A model generated the notes under the pieces. The model searched no databases. It had not been told where the DNA came from and was given only the letters and a program-made list of their open reading frames with translations. From Psychrobacter sp. Choline-02u-9 (lineage in GTDB: Bacteria; Pseudomonadota; Gammaproteobacteria; Pseudomonadales; Moraxellaceae): DNA of 64,000 nt. The DNA is taken from contig NZ_PJBF01000040.1 in NCBI RefSeq assembly GCF_002836505.1, positions 62,001 to 126,000 on the forward strand. Direction: 5' to 3'. Below are positions 55,945 through 64,000 of this stretch, piece by piece. Positions within the stretch are counted from its first letter, which is position 1. Each line of letters begins with the position of its first letter. A program made the position numbers and the translations under genes.

Positions 55945-56802
55945 TCAATCAAAACGAACCAATATTGCTGTGCCATTATCATAAGCATTGCCATCAGAGT
56001 CATAAATTTGGTTCTTAAGATTGATTAGCCAAGCTTGTAAATCAGTTTTGGCACTGATAGGTTGCCATTCATGGCTTGTCACTAAGTCGTGGATACCATC
56101 CGTACAGACCAAGATACAATCGCCGCTATTAATATCAATTTGGCAAGAGCTATCTTCTGGCGCTTCACTACTTAGATAACTGTCATCAGCCGTCAATGCA
56201 AAGCACTCTGTAATACTATATAGACTCCCCGCCATTCCTTCTCGGTTATAGTCAGCGAACTTCGCTTGGCTACCTTGCTCTTGTGCTTTCTGGTCAATGA
56301 GCTCATTCAATAGGTTATGATCTCGAGTCAGGCACTGCCACTGTGACGTACCTTTAGGCAGCCAGTACACACGGCTATCACCCACATGCGTGATTGTTGC
56401 TTTTATTATTCCATCATAATTTAACTCACAGGCAACCATCGCGAGCGTTGCCGCTGCACCATGACGCTTGGATAAGTGCTTGGTTTGATTAATCAGCTGA
56501 TGGATACTATCTGAGCAGATATGCTTCTGATCGTTCCATAACCGTCCGATTGCTTTTACCACCGCCTTTGAGCAGTGCTGCGAATGATGAGAGCTGGCAA
56601 CACCATCAGACACTGCCAAGCAGAAAGGCACTACTGCTGATGTCACTGCCATCATGCCTAAGTCTTCTTGATACCAGTTATCTAAAAAGAAAAAAGCATC
56701 CTGCTGCAATTTATTACTGGCATTACCTTGAAAAGTGATTGCACAAGCTTGTGCGATAGAGGAAGTACTCCATGAAGGGCAATTATTCGAAGAAGCAATC
56801 AT
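55945..56802 (-). CDS. PP2C-family Ser/Thr protein phosphatase
   Basis: A 285-aa protein. PP2C motifs: a QQDAFFF segment (about 33), VSDGVASSHHSQHCSKAV (about 69), ATITHVGDSRVYWL (about 136), RDHNLLN, and CILVCTDGIHDLV (about 232). Metal-binding Asp residues are all in place. PP2C enzymes remove phosphate from Ser/Thr of proteins, with Mn or Mg. No kinase gene is near. It precedes the WYL regulator and is perhaps cotranscribed with it. A 21-bp hairpin (56836-56882) lies upstream. Confidence 0.9.
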   Translation of the reverse strand: MIASSNNCPSWSTSSIAQACAITFQGNASNKLQQDAFFFLDNWYQEDLGMMAVTSAVVPFCLAVSDGVASSHHSQHCSKAVVKAIGRLWNDQKHICSDSIHQLINQTKHLSKRHGAAATLAMVACELNYDGIIKATITHVGDSRVYWLPKGTSQWQCLTRDHNLLNELIDQKAQEQGSQAKFADYNREGMAGSLYSITECFALTADDSYLSSEAPEDSSCQIDINSGDCILVCTDGIHDLVTSHEWQPISAKTDLQAWLINLKNQIYDSDGNAYDNGTAILVRFD

Positions 56803-56835
56803 GATGGTAAGCCTATCTATTTATCATATAGATCA

Positions 56836-56882
56836 GTATAGCGGACAACCTGTAAAATAAATTTACAGGTTGCCCGCTATAC
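56836..56882. repeat. 21-bp hairpin upstream of the PP2C gene
   Basis: Arms 56836-56856 (GTATAGCGGACAACCTGTAAA) and 56862-56882 pair with one mismatch. There is no T-run, and the position is 5' of the PP2C gene, so it may be an operator or a repeat rather than a terminator. Confidence 0.55.
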
Positions 56883-57017
56883 TAGACTATTGACGATATA
56901 TATATTAATTCAATAAATAAAAACTAGATTAACTAAAGAACTAATGTTTGTTATATAATTCAGTAAATTTGCTGCTCTGCATTACAGTTAAAAGTTAATT
57001 ATAACAACTAATGTAAG

Positions 57018-57192
57018 CATCAAACCCTTGACAATTACGGATATTGAAGTAGCTACTAACCTTAATATTTAACATATGCTTGCTCATTCTTATAAAATAG
57101 AATGTTTCTATGAGCTTTATAAAATATAGCTTGCATGGTTTTTCAATCTTTGTATTTTTCTTAGTTAAATGCAAGCAAATTGGGGTTTGATG
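57018..57192. repeat. 175-bp segment with 10-bp perfect inverted ends
   Basis: CATCAAACCC (57018-57027) and GGGTTTGATG (57183-57192) are perfect inverted repeats, and the right one is the end of boundary repeat R6. The interior is AT-rich without a gene. This could be a minimal mobile element end pair or a coincidence. The rest of 56883-57382 shows no gene. Confidence 0.35.
57156..57189 (+). repeat. Module-boundary repeat R6
   Basis: TTTTCTTAGTTAAATGCAAG followed by CAAATTGGGGTTTG. It lies 193 bp before the DUF262/DUF1524 gene and shares both ends of the motif with the other copies. Confidence 0.6.
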
Positions 57193-57382
57193 TGGTAAGA
57201 AGCTCTTTAATCGCTACTCCTACTTATAAGGAACAACCCGCCATCGCCATCATCCTCTTCGATATGCACATAGAAATCCAAGCACTATAAACGAGACTTG
57301 CTAAAACGCAGGATATTAAGCAGGAATTGCTGACTGGCAAGATATGATTACTACATTCACTATTGAAAATTGAGGAATCACA

Positions 57383-59227
57383 ATGCAAGATAATGCATTA
57401 ATGCTAAAGCCAATCAATGATTTACTTGACAAAGAGTTTTACATACCAGCGTATCAACGGGGTTACCGTTGGACTAAGAGACAAGTAACTGACCTACTTG
57501 AGGATATTAAAGAATTCCAACAGCAAGTCGAAAATAGTACTAATGCTAAAGATAAATTTTATTGCTTACAGCCCATAGTAGTTAAAGAGCATGGCAACAA
57601 ATGGGAAATTGTAGATGGTCAACAGCGCTTAACCACAATCCATATTATCTTAACCTGCCTTAAGGAAATCCTTCCCTTAGTTGGAAAATCTCGATATCAA
57701 ATCAGTTATGAGACTAGAACTGACTCTTCTGAGTTCTTAGCTAATATCAACGAGGATCAAGCCGAAGACAACATCGATTTCTTCCATATTGTAGAGGCCA
57801 AAAAGGCCGTCGATGAGTGGTTTAAAGATAAAGGCAATTATCGAATACAGCTTATTCAAACTTTGCTTAATGAAGATGAGATTGGCAAAAATGTTAAAGT
57901 TATCTGGTATGAGCTTGGTGAGCATGAAAATGCTACTGAAGTATTTACTCGATTAAACATGGGTAAAATTCCATTGGTGAACGCTGAACTTGTGAAAGCA
58001 TTGTTTTTAAAATCTAGCAATTTTATTGATAATAATCAAAGCATAAAAGAACAAAATAAATCTATAAGATTAGAACAAGCGAAGATATCTCAAGAATGGG
58101 ATTCAATTGAAAAAAGCCTGCAAGATGATGCGCTTTGGTACTTTATAAGTAATAAAAACATCAAAACCAACCGCATTGAGTTTATTTTACAGCTTAGAGC
58201 ATTGGAATTTAAAAACAGTCAAAACCTTATCGATAACGATAAGTTTAAAACTTTTATCCAATTCAATAAATGGTTTGATAATAATCAAGTCGATATAAGC
58301 AATGAATGGCTCGAGGTCAAAAAAATATTCATGACTTTAGAAGAATGGTTTAACGACCGCACGTTATTCCATCTAATCGGCTACCTAGTATCTCAAAATA
58401 TCAGTATTTCTGAAATATTTAAGCTGAGTAGTAATAGCAAAGGTAAAAAAGATTTTCATAAGCGCTTAATTAAACGCATCCTTCATCTGATATTTAACGT
58501 GAAGATAGATAATGTGCTATCTCATAGTAATCTAAGGAATACAATAGATAACTACCTAGCTGAGCTGAGCTACGAAATCAGTACAACAAACCACCTACGC
58601 CAAATCCTACTGCTATTTAACATTGCAAGTCTGCTAAACAATCCAGATTCTAATGCTCGCTTTCAGTTTGAAAAATTTAAACTGGATCAGTGGGACATAG
58701 AGCACATCCGCTCTGTTAGCTCAGAAATGCCGGAAAGTAAAGACAAGCAAGAACAGTGGCTTGAGCAGGTTATTGAGTATATTTCTGATAACAACACACT
58801 AGCTGAACCAGCCCTCCTACCACCTAACGACTTGGCTGAAGCACAACTTATCAAAACCCAGGCCATAAAACTTTGTTCTACATCCTTTACCAAGGATCAG
58901 TTTAAAGATATATACGACCGTGTCATCAAATTATATGATCCCAACAGTAATGATGAAGTAGACAGTTCTATAGGTAACTTAACCTTGCTTGATAGCTCCA
59001 CTAATCGCAGCTACAAAAATGCCATCTTCCCTATCAAACGAAAACGGATAATCGAGCTGGATAAACAAGCTACCTATGTACCTTTATGCACTAAAAACGT
59101 GTTTTTGAAGTATTACAGTGAAAACGTAGACAAGATGCTGTACTGGGAAACTAAAGATAGCGAAGACTATCAAGAAGCTATGCTAGATATCATGACTGAC
59201 TTTTTTACTGAAACGGGAGCTCAATAA
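57383..59227 (+). CDS. DUF262-DUF1524 protein (GmrSD/BrxU/SspE-like defence nuclease)
   Basis: A 614-aa protein. The N-terminal DUF262 (ParB-like) domain shows IPAYQRGYRW (about 19-28) and the nucleotide-binding signature VDGQQRLTT (about 79-87). The C-terminal DUF1524 part shows WDIEHIRS (about 438, His-nuclease-type) and NLTLLDSSTNRSYKNAIFPI (about 533). This domain pair is found in GmrSD, in BrxU from BREX islands and in SspE, which restrict modified or unmodified phage DNA depending on the family. GAGG lies 7 nt before ATG. It overlaps the next gene by one base. The substrate is not known. Confidence 0.85.
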   Translation: MQDNALMLKPINDLLDKEFYIPAYQRGYRWTKRQVTDLLEDIKEFQQQVENSTNAKDKFYCLQPIVVKEHGNKWEIVDGQQRLTTIHIILTCLKEILPLVGKSRYQISYETRTDSSEFLANINEDQAEDNIDFFHIVEAKKAVDEWFKDKGNYRIQLIQTLLNEDEIGKNVKVIWYELGEHENATEVFTRLNMGKIPLVNAELVKALFLKSSNFIDNNQSIKEQNKSIRLEQAKISQEWDSIEKSLQDDALWYFISNKNIKTNRIEFILQLRALEFKNSQNLIDNDKFKTFIQFNKWFDNNQVDISNEWLEVKKIFMTLEEWFNDRTLFHLIGYLVSQNISISEIFKLSSNSKGKKDFHKRLIKRILHLIFNVKIDNVLSHSNLRNTIDNYLAELSYEISTTNHLRQILLLFNIASLLNNPDSNARFQFEKFKLDQWDIEHIRSVSSEMPESKDKQEQWLEQVIEYISDNNTLAEPALLPPNDLAEAQLIKTQAIKLCSTSFTKDQFKDIYDRVIKLYDPNSNDEVDSSIGNLTLLDSSTNRSYKNAIFPIKRKRIIELDKQATYVPLCTKNVFLKYYSENVDKMLYWETKDSEDYQEAMLDIMTDFFTETGAQ

Positions 59228-61752
59228 TGAATATGGGAGAAAAGCTGACCTTTAATGGGTTATTTGATCGAGTCGAATTTGTTGAAATTCCAATCATCCA
59301 ACGCGACTATGCTCAAGGTAGAAAAGACGAGTATGAAGTTAGAAATACGTTCCTAGATGCTTTATATCTGGCATTAACTGCTGATCATACTAATGCCAAT
59401 CAATCCCTAGATTTAGACTTTATTTATGGAAATATTGACTATGGTATATTTTCGGTACTTGATGGTCAGCAACGACTGACCACTCTGTTTTTATTACACT
59501 GGTTTTTAGCAGTTAAAAACCATCGAACTGCTGAATTTAGAGAGCGTTTCACAATAAATAATAAGTCACGCTTCACTTATAAAACCCGTCCGAGCTCAAC
59601 GGAGTTTTTTGATGCCTTAACTGCAGATGATAGCTTTAAAAACAAGCTCACTCAACCAAAGGACTTAAACACTTATTCAGTAAGCGAGCTAATTAGCGAC
59701 AGTAATTGGTTTTATCTATCATGGAAGCAAGACCCTACTGTTCAAGCCTGCTTGCATATGCTTGACACCATTCAGAAGAAATTCTCGGAATATGAAGGTG
59801 ACTTATACCAGAGACTAATAAATATAGAGACTCCTTACATCACATTTCAGTTTTTGCGTTTAAAGTCTTTTGGTTTATCCGACGAGCTTTATATTAAAAT
59901 GAATGCACGTGGTAAACCTCTGACTTCGTTTGAAAACTTCAAGGCCAAGCTTGAGCAAATCATAGAATCGTACACTGACGGCTGGCCGGACTATAAATTG
60001 GATATTACAGGCTTTAATGATAACCGTGTAGATGGCTATAAATATTTTATCCATAAAATCGATACCCATTGGGCAGATTTATTTTGGCCTTATAGAAACC
60101 TATTCTCACAGGATAATACTTACGATGATGAGCTTATGAACTTCATTCGCTTAATCATCTTATATCAATATCTACTAGATAAGAAAGACTCATCTAAAGC
60201 ACCAGCAAAAGATGACTTAAGCGTGCTTATGGGTACAGGATCTAAGCTATCGCCTACTACAATATCTGAATATGAAATCCTAAGCTGCTTAAACCAAAAA
60301 TTTATTATTCGTTTAATCAGAATTTTTGACTTAATCGAGGACCAAGACTCTACTCAAAAAATAAAAACATATCTTCCTAATCAAAAATACTATACCGAAG
60401 AAGAGACATTCAAAAAAGTTCTATTGAATGAAACAAGCTATGTCGACAAGATTAGATTTTTTGCGTTTTACTCTTACCTGTCAAAGCATGATTCGTCATT
60501 AAATCAGACTGAACTGAGAAATTGGACACGCGTTATCTACAACCTAACTGAAAATACTATCGTCGACGGCTCAGACGACTTTTATCGTGCCTTACATTCA
60601 ATTGAGGCATTAAACGAGCTTGATGAGCCAGTTCTAGATATCCTAGTGAAAAATACTAATATAACTGGATTTTTAGGCGACCAAATTCTAGAAGAAAGAA
60701 TAAAGGCTCATTTACTATTAAAGTCAGAAGACTGGCAATCGGCAATTTATACGGCAGAGAATCACCCATTTTTTAAGGGTCAAATTGGTTTTCTGTTGAA
60801 TTTTTCGGGAGTTTTAGCATTTTATCGTGAACATAAAGATTGCAATTGGAATGAGGTAGATAACAACCAATATCTTATTCAATTTAATAAATATGCGAAA
60901 TCAGCGGGAAGAATATTTAGCTTGATTGAAGATAGCATTAGTAATCTCGAGTACCGTTGGGAACGAGCTGTACTTAGTAAAGGGGTCTACTTTACCAAAA
61001 GAGATACTCGTTTTAATATGCTACACACACGTTCAACTAAGGACAATATTAGTCGAGATCACAGTTGGAAACGTCTATTGCGTATCGGCTCTAATGAGAT
61101 GGAAACTAAGCAAGAATATATCAAAGCCGTATTAGATGATAAAAATTATGATAATGATGATATTACTAATTCACTAGAGAAAATCTATAATCAGGCTTTG
61201 GAAAAAGGTCAGGTTGAATATTGGCGTAAAATGCTCATTGAGCACTTTACTATTTTTGGATATAGCAAAAGAGGATTTATAGAATTTGAAGATTCTCAGA
61301 TCACAATTCTTGGAAAATCCCAAAGAAATCATTATCACTCTGAGTTTTATACTAAAGTTATTGAAAATAAATTGCGAAAAATCGAAGACTCCTTCCCTTC
61401 TTTACTAAAACCTTTTACCCATTTACATTATCATGAAGTTAAATCCAGATATGAGTCAGCAGGCTTACATGTAAAAGGCTGGGACTTTGATGGTCAGCTA
61501 TTTTCTATTGAAATAACAAAAGCAGATGACCATTTTAACATCATCTTTAAAAACAGCACTCTCAACTCTTATCCCGAACCAATTAAAGACTTATTACTAG
61601 ATTCAGGATTTGAACGCATAAGTCCAAAACAAGAGCTAGATACAGTAGCTCATCCTGCTTACTTCATTAACACCGAACAAACTACTGTAGAAGATGTTAT
61701 TGATAACCTAGAAAGATTATGTGAAAAGTTAAGGACTATCAATGATGAGTAA
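59227..61752 (+). CDS. Large DUF262 protein, partner of the preceding gene
   Basis: An 841-aa protein. The first 110 residues form a DUF262 domain: IPIIQRDYAQGRKDEYEVRN (22-41) and SVLDGQQRLTTLFLLHWFLA (about 77-96). LYIKMNARGKPLTSFENFKA (about 220) is another conserved DUF262 block. The C-terminal half is long and helical and has no DUF1524 His motif I can see. The start overlaps the stop of the first gene (TAATG), so they are translated together and probably act as a complex. Two-gene DUF262 pairs are a common defence-island unit. Which part cuts DNA is inference. Confidence 0.8.
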   Translation: MNMGEKLTFNGLFDRVEFVEIPIIQRDYAQGRKDEYEVRNTFLDALYLALTADHTNANQSLDLDFIYGNIDYGIFSVLDGQQRLTTLFLLHWFLAVKNHRTAEFRERFTINNKSRFTYKTRPSSTEFFDALTADDSFKNKLTQPKDLNTYSVSELISDSNWFYLSWKQDPTVQACLHMLDTIQKKFSEYEGDLYQRLINIETPYITFQFLRLKSFGLSDELYIKMNARGKPLTSFENFKAKLEQIIESYTDGWPDYKLDITGFNDNRVDGYKYFIHKIDTHWADLFWPYRNLFSQDNTYDDELMNFIRLIILYQYLLDKKDSSKAPAKDDLSVLMGTGSKLSPTTISEYEILSCLNQKFIIRLIRIFDLIEDQDSTQKIKTYLPNQKYYTEEETFKKVLLNETSYVDKIRFFAFYSYLSKHDSSLNQTELRNWTRVIYNLTENTIVDGSDDFYRALHSIEALNELDEPVLDILVKNTNITGFLGDQILEERIKAHLLLKSEDWQSAIYTAENHPFFKGQIGFLLNFSGVLAFYREHKDCNWNEVDNNQYLIQFNKYAKSAGRIFSLIEDSISNLEYRWERAVLSKGVYFTKRDTRFNMLHTRSTKDNISRDHSWKRLLRIGSNEMETKQEYIKAVLDDKNYDNDDITNSLEKIYNQALEKGQVEYWRKMLIEHFTIFGYSKRGFIEFEDSQITILGKSQRNHYHSEFYTKVIENKLRKIEDSFPSLLKPFTHLHYHEVKSRYESAGLHVKGWDFDGQLFSIEITKADDHFNIIFKNSTLNSYPEPIKDLLLDSGFERISPKQELDTVAHPAYFINTEQTTVEDVIDNLERLCEKLRTINDE

Positions 61753-61779
61753 CGCCAACCAATAGGAACGCATAAGAGA

Positions 61780-62503
61780 AATTATTTGGGGCTGTCCTAG
61801 ATAACTAGTTCAAACCCTGTTTAACCCATTGTTTTAATTGTAGTAATTGCGACTTTGGGTCACTGTGATTAAAACGCCACTCACATTCCTTTAAATAGAG
61901 GTGAAAATGCTCTTTTGGAACCCCGTTAAACTTACGTAGATGCCGTTTAGCTTGGTTCCAGAAGTTCTCTATACCATTAATGTGATTCTTGTCATTAACA
62001 AAGGTTTTGGAGTGGTTGATACGATAATGAGTAAACTCACTGACATCTAGTGCGTTATAGCTTTTAAATGAGTCAGTATAAACAATGCTATCAGGCTTCA
62101 CTTTTTCTCTTATGATGGGGATCAAAGTATCTGCTTTAGCATTGGGTATAATACAAGCGTAGACCTTGCCATTACGCTTTAATAGGCCAAACACGGGCAC
62201 TTTGCTACCGGCACCTCGCCCTCGCTTGCCTTTACGAGTGCCACCAAAGTATGATTCGTCTACTTCGATTTCGCCTTCAAATAGACCAGGGTCTTGACTA
62301 TTCTCGTAAATAAGCAGTCTTAGCCTATGAAAGTAATAACTGGCTGTCGTTTTATTAACACCAATTAGGCTTGCTGCTGTTCTCGCGGTAGAACCAGCAA
62401 CAAATAACTCGATGAGTCTGTTTTGTTTATACCAACTTAGTTTACTCTTTCTCATAGTGCTATCCTAAATAATTTTATTTATCTAGGACAGCCCCAATTA
62501 TTT
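61780..62503. mobile_element. Intact IS1595-family insertion sequence with 8-bp target duplication
   Basis: The element is 61788-62495 (708 bp). The left end GGGGCTGTCCTAGATAA and the right end TTATCTAGGACAGCCCC are perfect 17-bp inverted repeats. Both sides have the direct repeat AATTATTT (61780-61787 and 62496-62503), and 8 bp is the usual duplication of this family. The single transposase gene is complete. So this is a recent, probably active insertion. Confidence 0.95.
61805..62455 (-). CDS. IS1595-family transposase
   Basis: A 216-aa transposase. It has an N-terminal HTH (NRLIELFVAGSTARTAASLI GVNKTTASYYFHR) and the DDE_Tnp_IS1595 (ISXO2-like) domain: IEVDESYFGGTRKGKRGRG (Asp about 66), IVYTDSFKSYNALDV (Asp about 124), and HINGIENFWNQAKRHLRKF with the Asn/Glu-type third position (about 162). 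The length is complete for the short branch of the family. It lies inside perfect inverted repeats. It moves the element by cut-and-paste in the cell. Confidence 0.95.
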   Translation of the reverse strand: MRKSKLSWYKQNRLIELFVAGSTARTAASLIGVNKTTASYYFHRLRLLIYENSQDPGLFEGEIEVDESYFGGTRKGKRGRGAGSKVPVFGLLKRNGKVYACIIPNAKADTLIPIIREKVKPDSIVYTDSFKSYNALDVSEFTHYRINHSKTFVNDKNHINGIENFWNQAKRHLRKFNGVPKEHFHLYLKECEWRFNHSDPKSQLLQLKQWVKQGLN

Positions 62504-62612
62504 TATAGGCTGGCTTGAGATTTGTCAGATGCCAACTACCTCATTAATGCGGTTATAAGGATATTGATATCATCAATTCATATACGGTATGACTGATTTT
62601 GATAGAAGTAAA

Positions 62613-62655
62613 AAAGGTTGCCAACACTGTATTATGCATAGTGTTAGCAACCTTT
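62613..62655. terminator. 15-bp hairpin, probable terminator of the DUF262 operon
   Basis: AAAGGTTGCCAACAC (62613-62627) pairs with GTGTTAGCAACCTTT (62641-62655) with one mismatch. The A-run and T-run are short. Before the IS inserted it lay about 150 bp after the DUF262 operon. It also forms the hairpin preceding boundary repeat R7. Confidence 0.65.
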
Positions 62656-62667
62656 CTCTAGTTAGCA

Positions 62668-62702
62668 TTTTACTTAGGTGGAGTTGTCAAAATTGGGGTT
62701 TG
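62668..62702 (+). repeat. Module-boundary repeat R7
   Basis: TTTTACTTAGGTGGAGTTGT followed by CAAAATTGGGGTTTG. It shares GTTGTCAAAATTGGGGTTTG-type sequence with R2 and R4 and TTTTnCTTAGGTG with R3 and R5, so it links both sub-families. Confidence 0.75.
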
Positions 62703-62813
62703 TTATTCTAAATTACTATTCTACGCTTTATCATATATAGGTAGTATTTTTAGTTTGACTATTATGGTATAAACAGTTTTAGAATAGTTAACATTATTAT
62801 AAGGGCAAAAAAA

Positions 62814-64000
62814 ATGGTTGAACTATTTAGTCTATATGAGAAAGCTGAAGTTAGATTAGTTACAGCTATGGTGAAAATTAATGATTCTGAACCTGCTGAA
62901 AGCAGATTAATCTTTGCAACCGTTAGATTACTTCCTAAAGACTTCCATCAATCCTATTCAAGTGAATTAAAAAAGGGACCAAAAAGTACATTTTATCGCA
63001 AAGTAATTTTATCAGCTAGCGATGCTATTGAATGGTATCGTACCGCAAATGGCAATAATCTAATAGTTCTTGAGGCTGACGAGCAATTCGGTGAAGTGGA
63101 TAAGGAACCAACATTCCCTAATATTCAAATAGCTGACTTTACAGATGAGACTGCTTGGGGAGATTTCAGTATACCTTTATTAGATAAAAATATGCTCGAT
63201 GTCTTTATAGGTAACCCAACCCCTTTTTTAGGTTATAACTCTGCTCGTATACATCGTCGTTTTGGTAAACAGGATAACCTGCTTAAAATTATCGATCACC
63301 CACAAGTGGTAGACTTTGTCAAACGAGGACTATTTATAGATTTAAAGGAGTATCCTGAATATATTGGAGGAATGGTACTTATTCTACCAAATCCAATTGT
63401 AAAATCTATTGAAGACAGACTTCTTCAAGCACAAGAAAAGGAGGGAATACAGGAGTTACGTCTGCTGAAGTTAAACCCCTACCCTTCCCAAAGCTTGGAA
63501 AAATTAAAACTTATAAACTTTGAAACACACTTAGGTCTTTTGAAAAACTTTGAACAGATTGATATACCAGACGATGGCATCATAGCTTTGCCGAATAAAA
63601 ATCCTTATCAGTCCCATGGATACTTTTTGATTCATGAACTCTATGGTTGCTTGGAGTTTAGACCTGCCACTTCGTATATAAGACAAGTAAATTCTAATTT
63701 ACAAATTGTTGGATCGACTCTTAATGTTAGGACTCGTGAAAACAGTAAAAAAACCTCTCCAACTCATGAATATAGTTCTTCAATAATCGATAGTCAGCAG
63801 GAAACAGTAATTGGAAGCATCGAACCAGATGAAGTTTTTCATCGAGTTATTAGAGCTCAAACAAATAGAAATAGCGATAAAATGAAGCTTCAAGCTTCTC
63901 AATTCTGGTTTGAGGAAGGAGATAGACAGCAAGCCCTTAATAAGATTGGTGGGCTAATCAATGAGGCAAATAGTAAAATAGAATTTTATGATCCATATTT
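62814..64000 (+). CDS. Hypothetical protein, N-terminal part (3' end outside window)
   Basis: ATG 62814 opens a frame that runs to the window end (395 codons); AAGGG lies 8 nt upstream. The protein begins MVELFSLYEKAEVRLVTAMV and contains FIGNPTPFLGYNSARIHRRF. Late in the visible part there is a charged linker and then NKIGGLINEANSKIEFYDPY, which looks like the beginning of a phospholipase D-like domain (kI-x-DPY) of the type found in defence proteins. I do not recognise the N-terminal domain. It follows boundary repeat R7 and is the cargo of the next module. Confidence 0.65.
   Translation, partial: MVELFSLYEKAEVRLVTAMVKINDSEPAESRLIFATVRLLPKDFHQSYSSELKKGPKSTFYRKVILSASDAIEWYRTANGNNLIVLEADEQFGEVDKEPTFPNIQIADFTDETAWGDFSIPLLDKNMLDVFIGNPTPFLGYNSARIHRRFGKQDNLLKIIDHPQVVDFVKRGLFIDLKEYPEYIGGMVLILPNPIVKSIEDRLLQAQEKEGIQELRLLKLNPYPSQSLEKLKLINFETHLGLLKNFEQIDIPDDGIIALPNKNPYQSHGYFLIHELYGCLEFRPATSYIRQVNSNLQIVGSTLNVRTRENSKKTSPTHEYSSSIIDSQQETVIGSIEPDEVFHRVIRAQTNRNSDKMKLQASQFWFEEGDRQQALNKIGGLINEANSKIEFYDPY

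Overview
The window looks like accessory DNA of a gammaproteobacterium of the family Moraxellaceae, most probably Psychrobacter or a close relative. This rests on the moderately low GC content, the style of the proteins and the core-like genes in the middle (frmA-fghA formaldehyde detoxification, ndh, an SMR exporter, a bestrophin-like gene). No rRNA, tRNA or CRISPR array was recognised, so the genus is inferred from protein character only.

Layout. (1) 1-2300: the tail of an unknown coiled-coil gene, an AlpA-like HTH gene and a DUF3631 P-loop protein, ended by a clear terminator. (2) 2667-6734: a two-gene minus-strand operon, a MoxR-type AAA+ ATPase with a GLUG-like beta-helix tail and a VWA protein with an LRAT-like papain-fold N-terminus. 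(3) 6735-7616: a regulatory or recombination region with a 42-bp repeat family, a 25-bp perfect hairpin and a broken gene. (4) 7617-13627: a three-gene operon of very large tyrosine-recombinase-type proteins (1054, 770 and 189 aa), preceded by an XRE regulator and a Cys-rich small protein. (5) 14711-16630: debris, namely the tail of a type I restriction HsdR, the tail of an IS256-family transposase and an orphan VbhA-like antitoxin behind strong palindromes. (6) 16949-32125: mostly ordinary chromosomal genes, with a serine recombinase and an RTG-motif class A beta-lactamase. (7) 32432-37440: a dead exonuclease, a hydrolase operon, a long repeat and a CoiA-like gene. (8) 37622-51821: a complete, apparently intact type I BREX phage-defence operon (brxE-brxA-brxB-brxC-pglX-pglZ-brxL, all minus strand). 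(9) 52367-56802: an exonuclease-tail duplicate, a paralogous pair with an FtsZ-C-like pattern around a DUF1810 gene, a WYL regulator and a PP2C phosphatase. (10) 57383-61752: two overlapping DUF262 (GmrSD/SspE/BrxU-like) genes, then an intact IS1595-family element with an 8-bp target duplication. (11) 62814-end: an unfinished gene of unknown function.

How it fits together. Seven copies of a 34-35 bp sequence ending in GGGGTTTG, all in the same orientation, lie between these blocks (ends at 2610, 15406, 33434, 36027, 52867, 57189 and 62702). The sequence left of each end is related; the sequence right of it is different every time and begins a new cargo module. Two of the ends carry a 280-bp long repeat and two carry a 500-bp repeat. 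This suggests a defence or mobile island built by repeated one-ended or site-specific accretion of modules, possibly by the tyrosine-recombinase trio. That link is inference. BREX, the DUF262 pair, the MoxR/VWA operon and the HsdR remnant together make the window a defence island interrupted by a chromosomal segment. Several genes carry single in-frame nonsense codons, so the region is also decaying.
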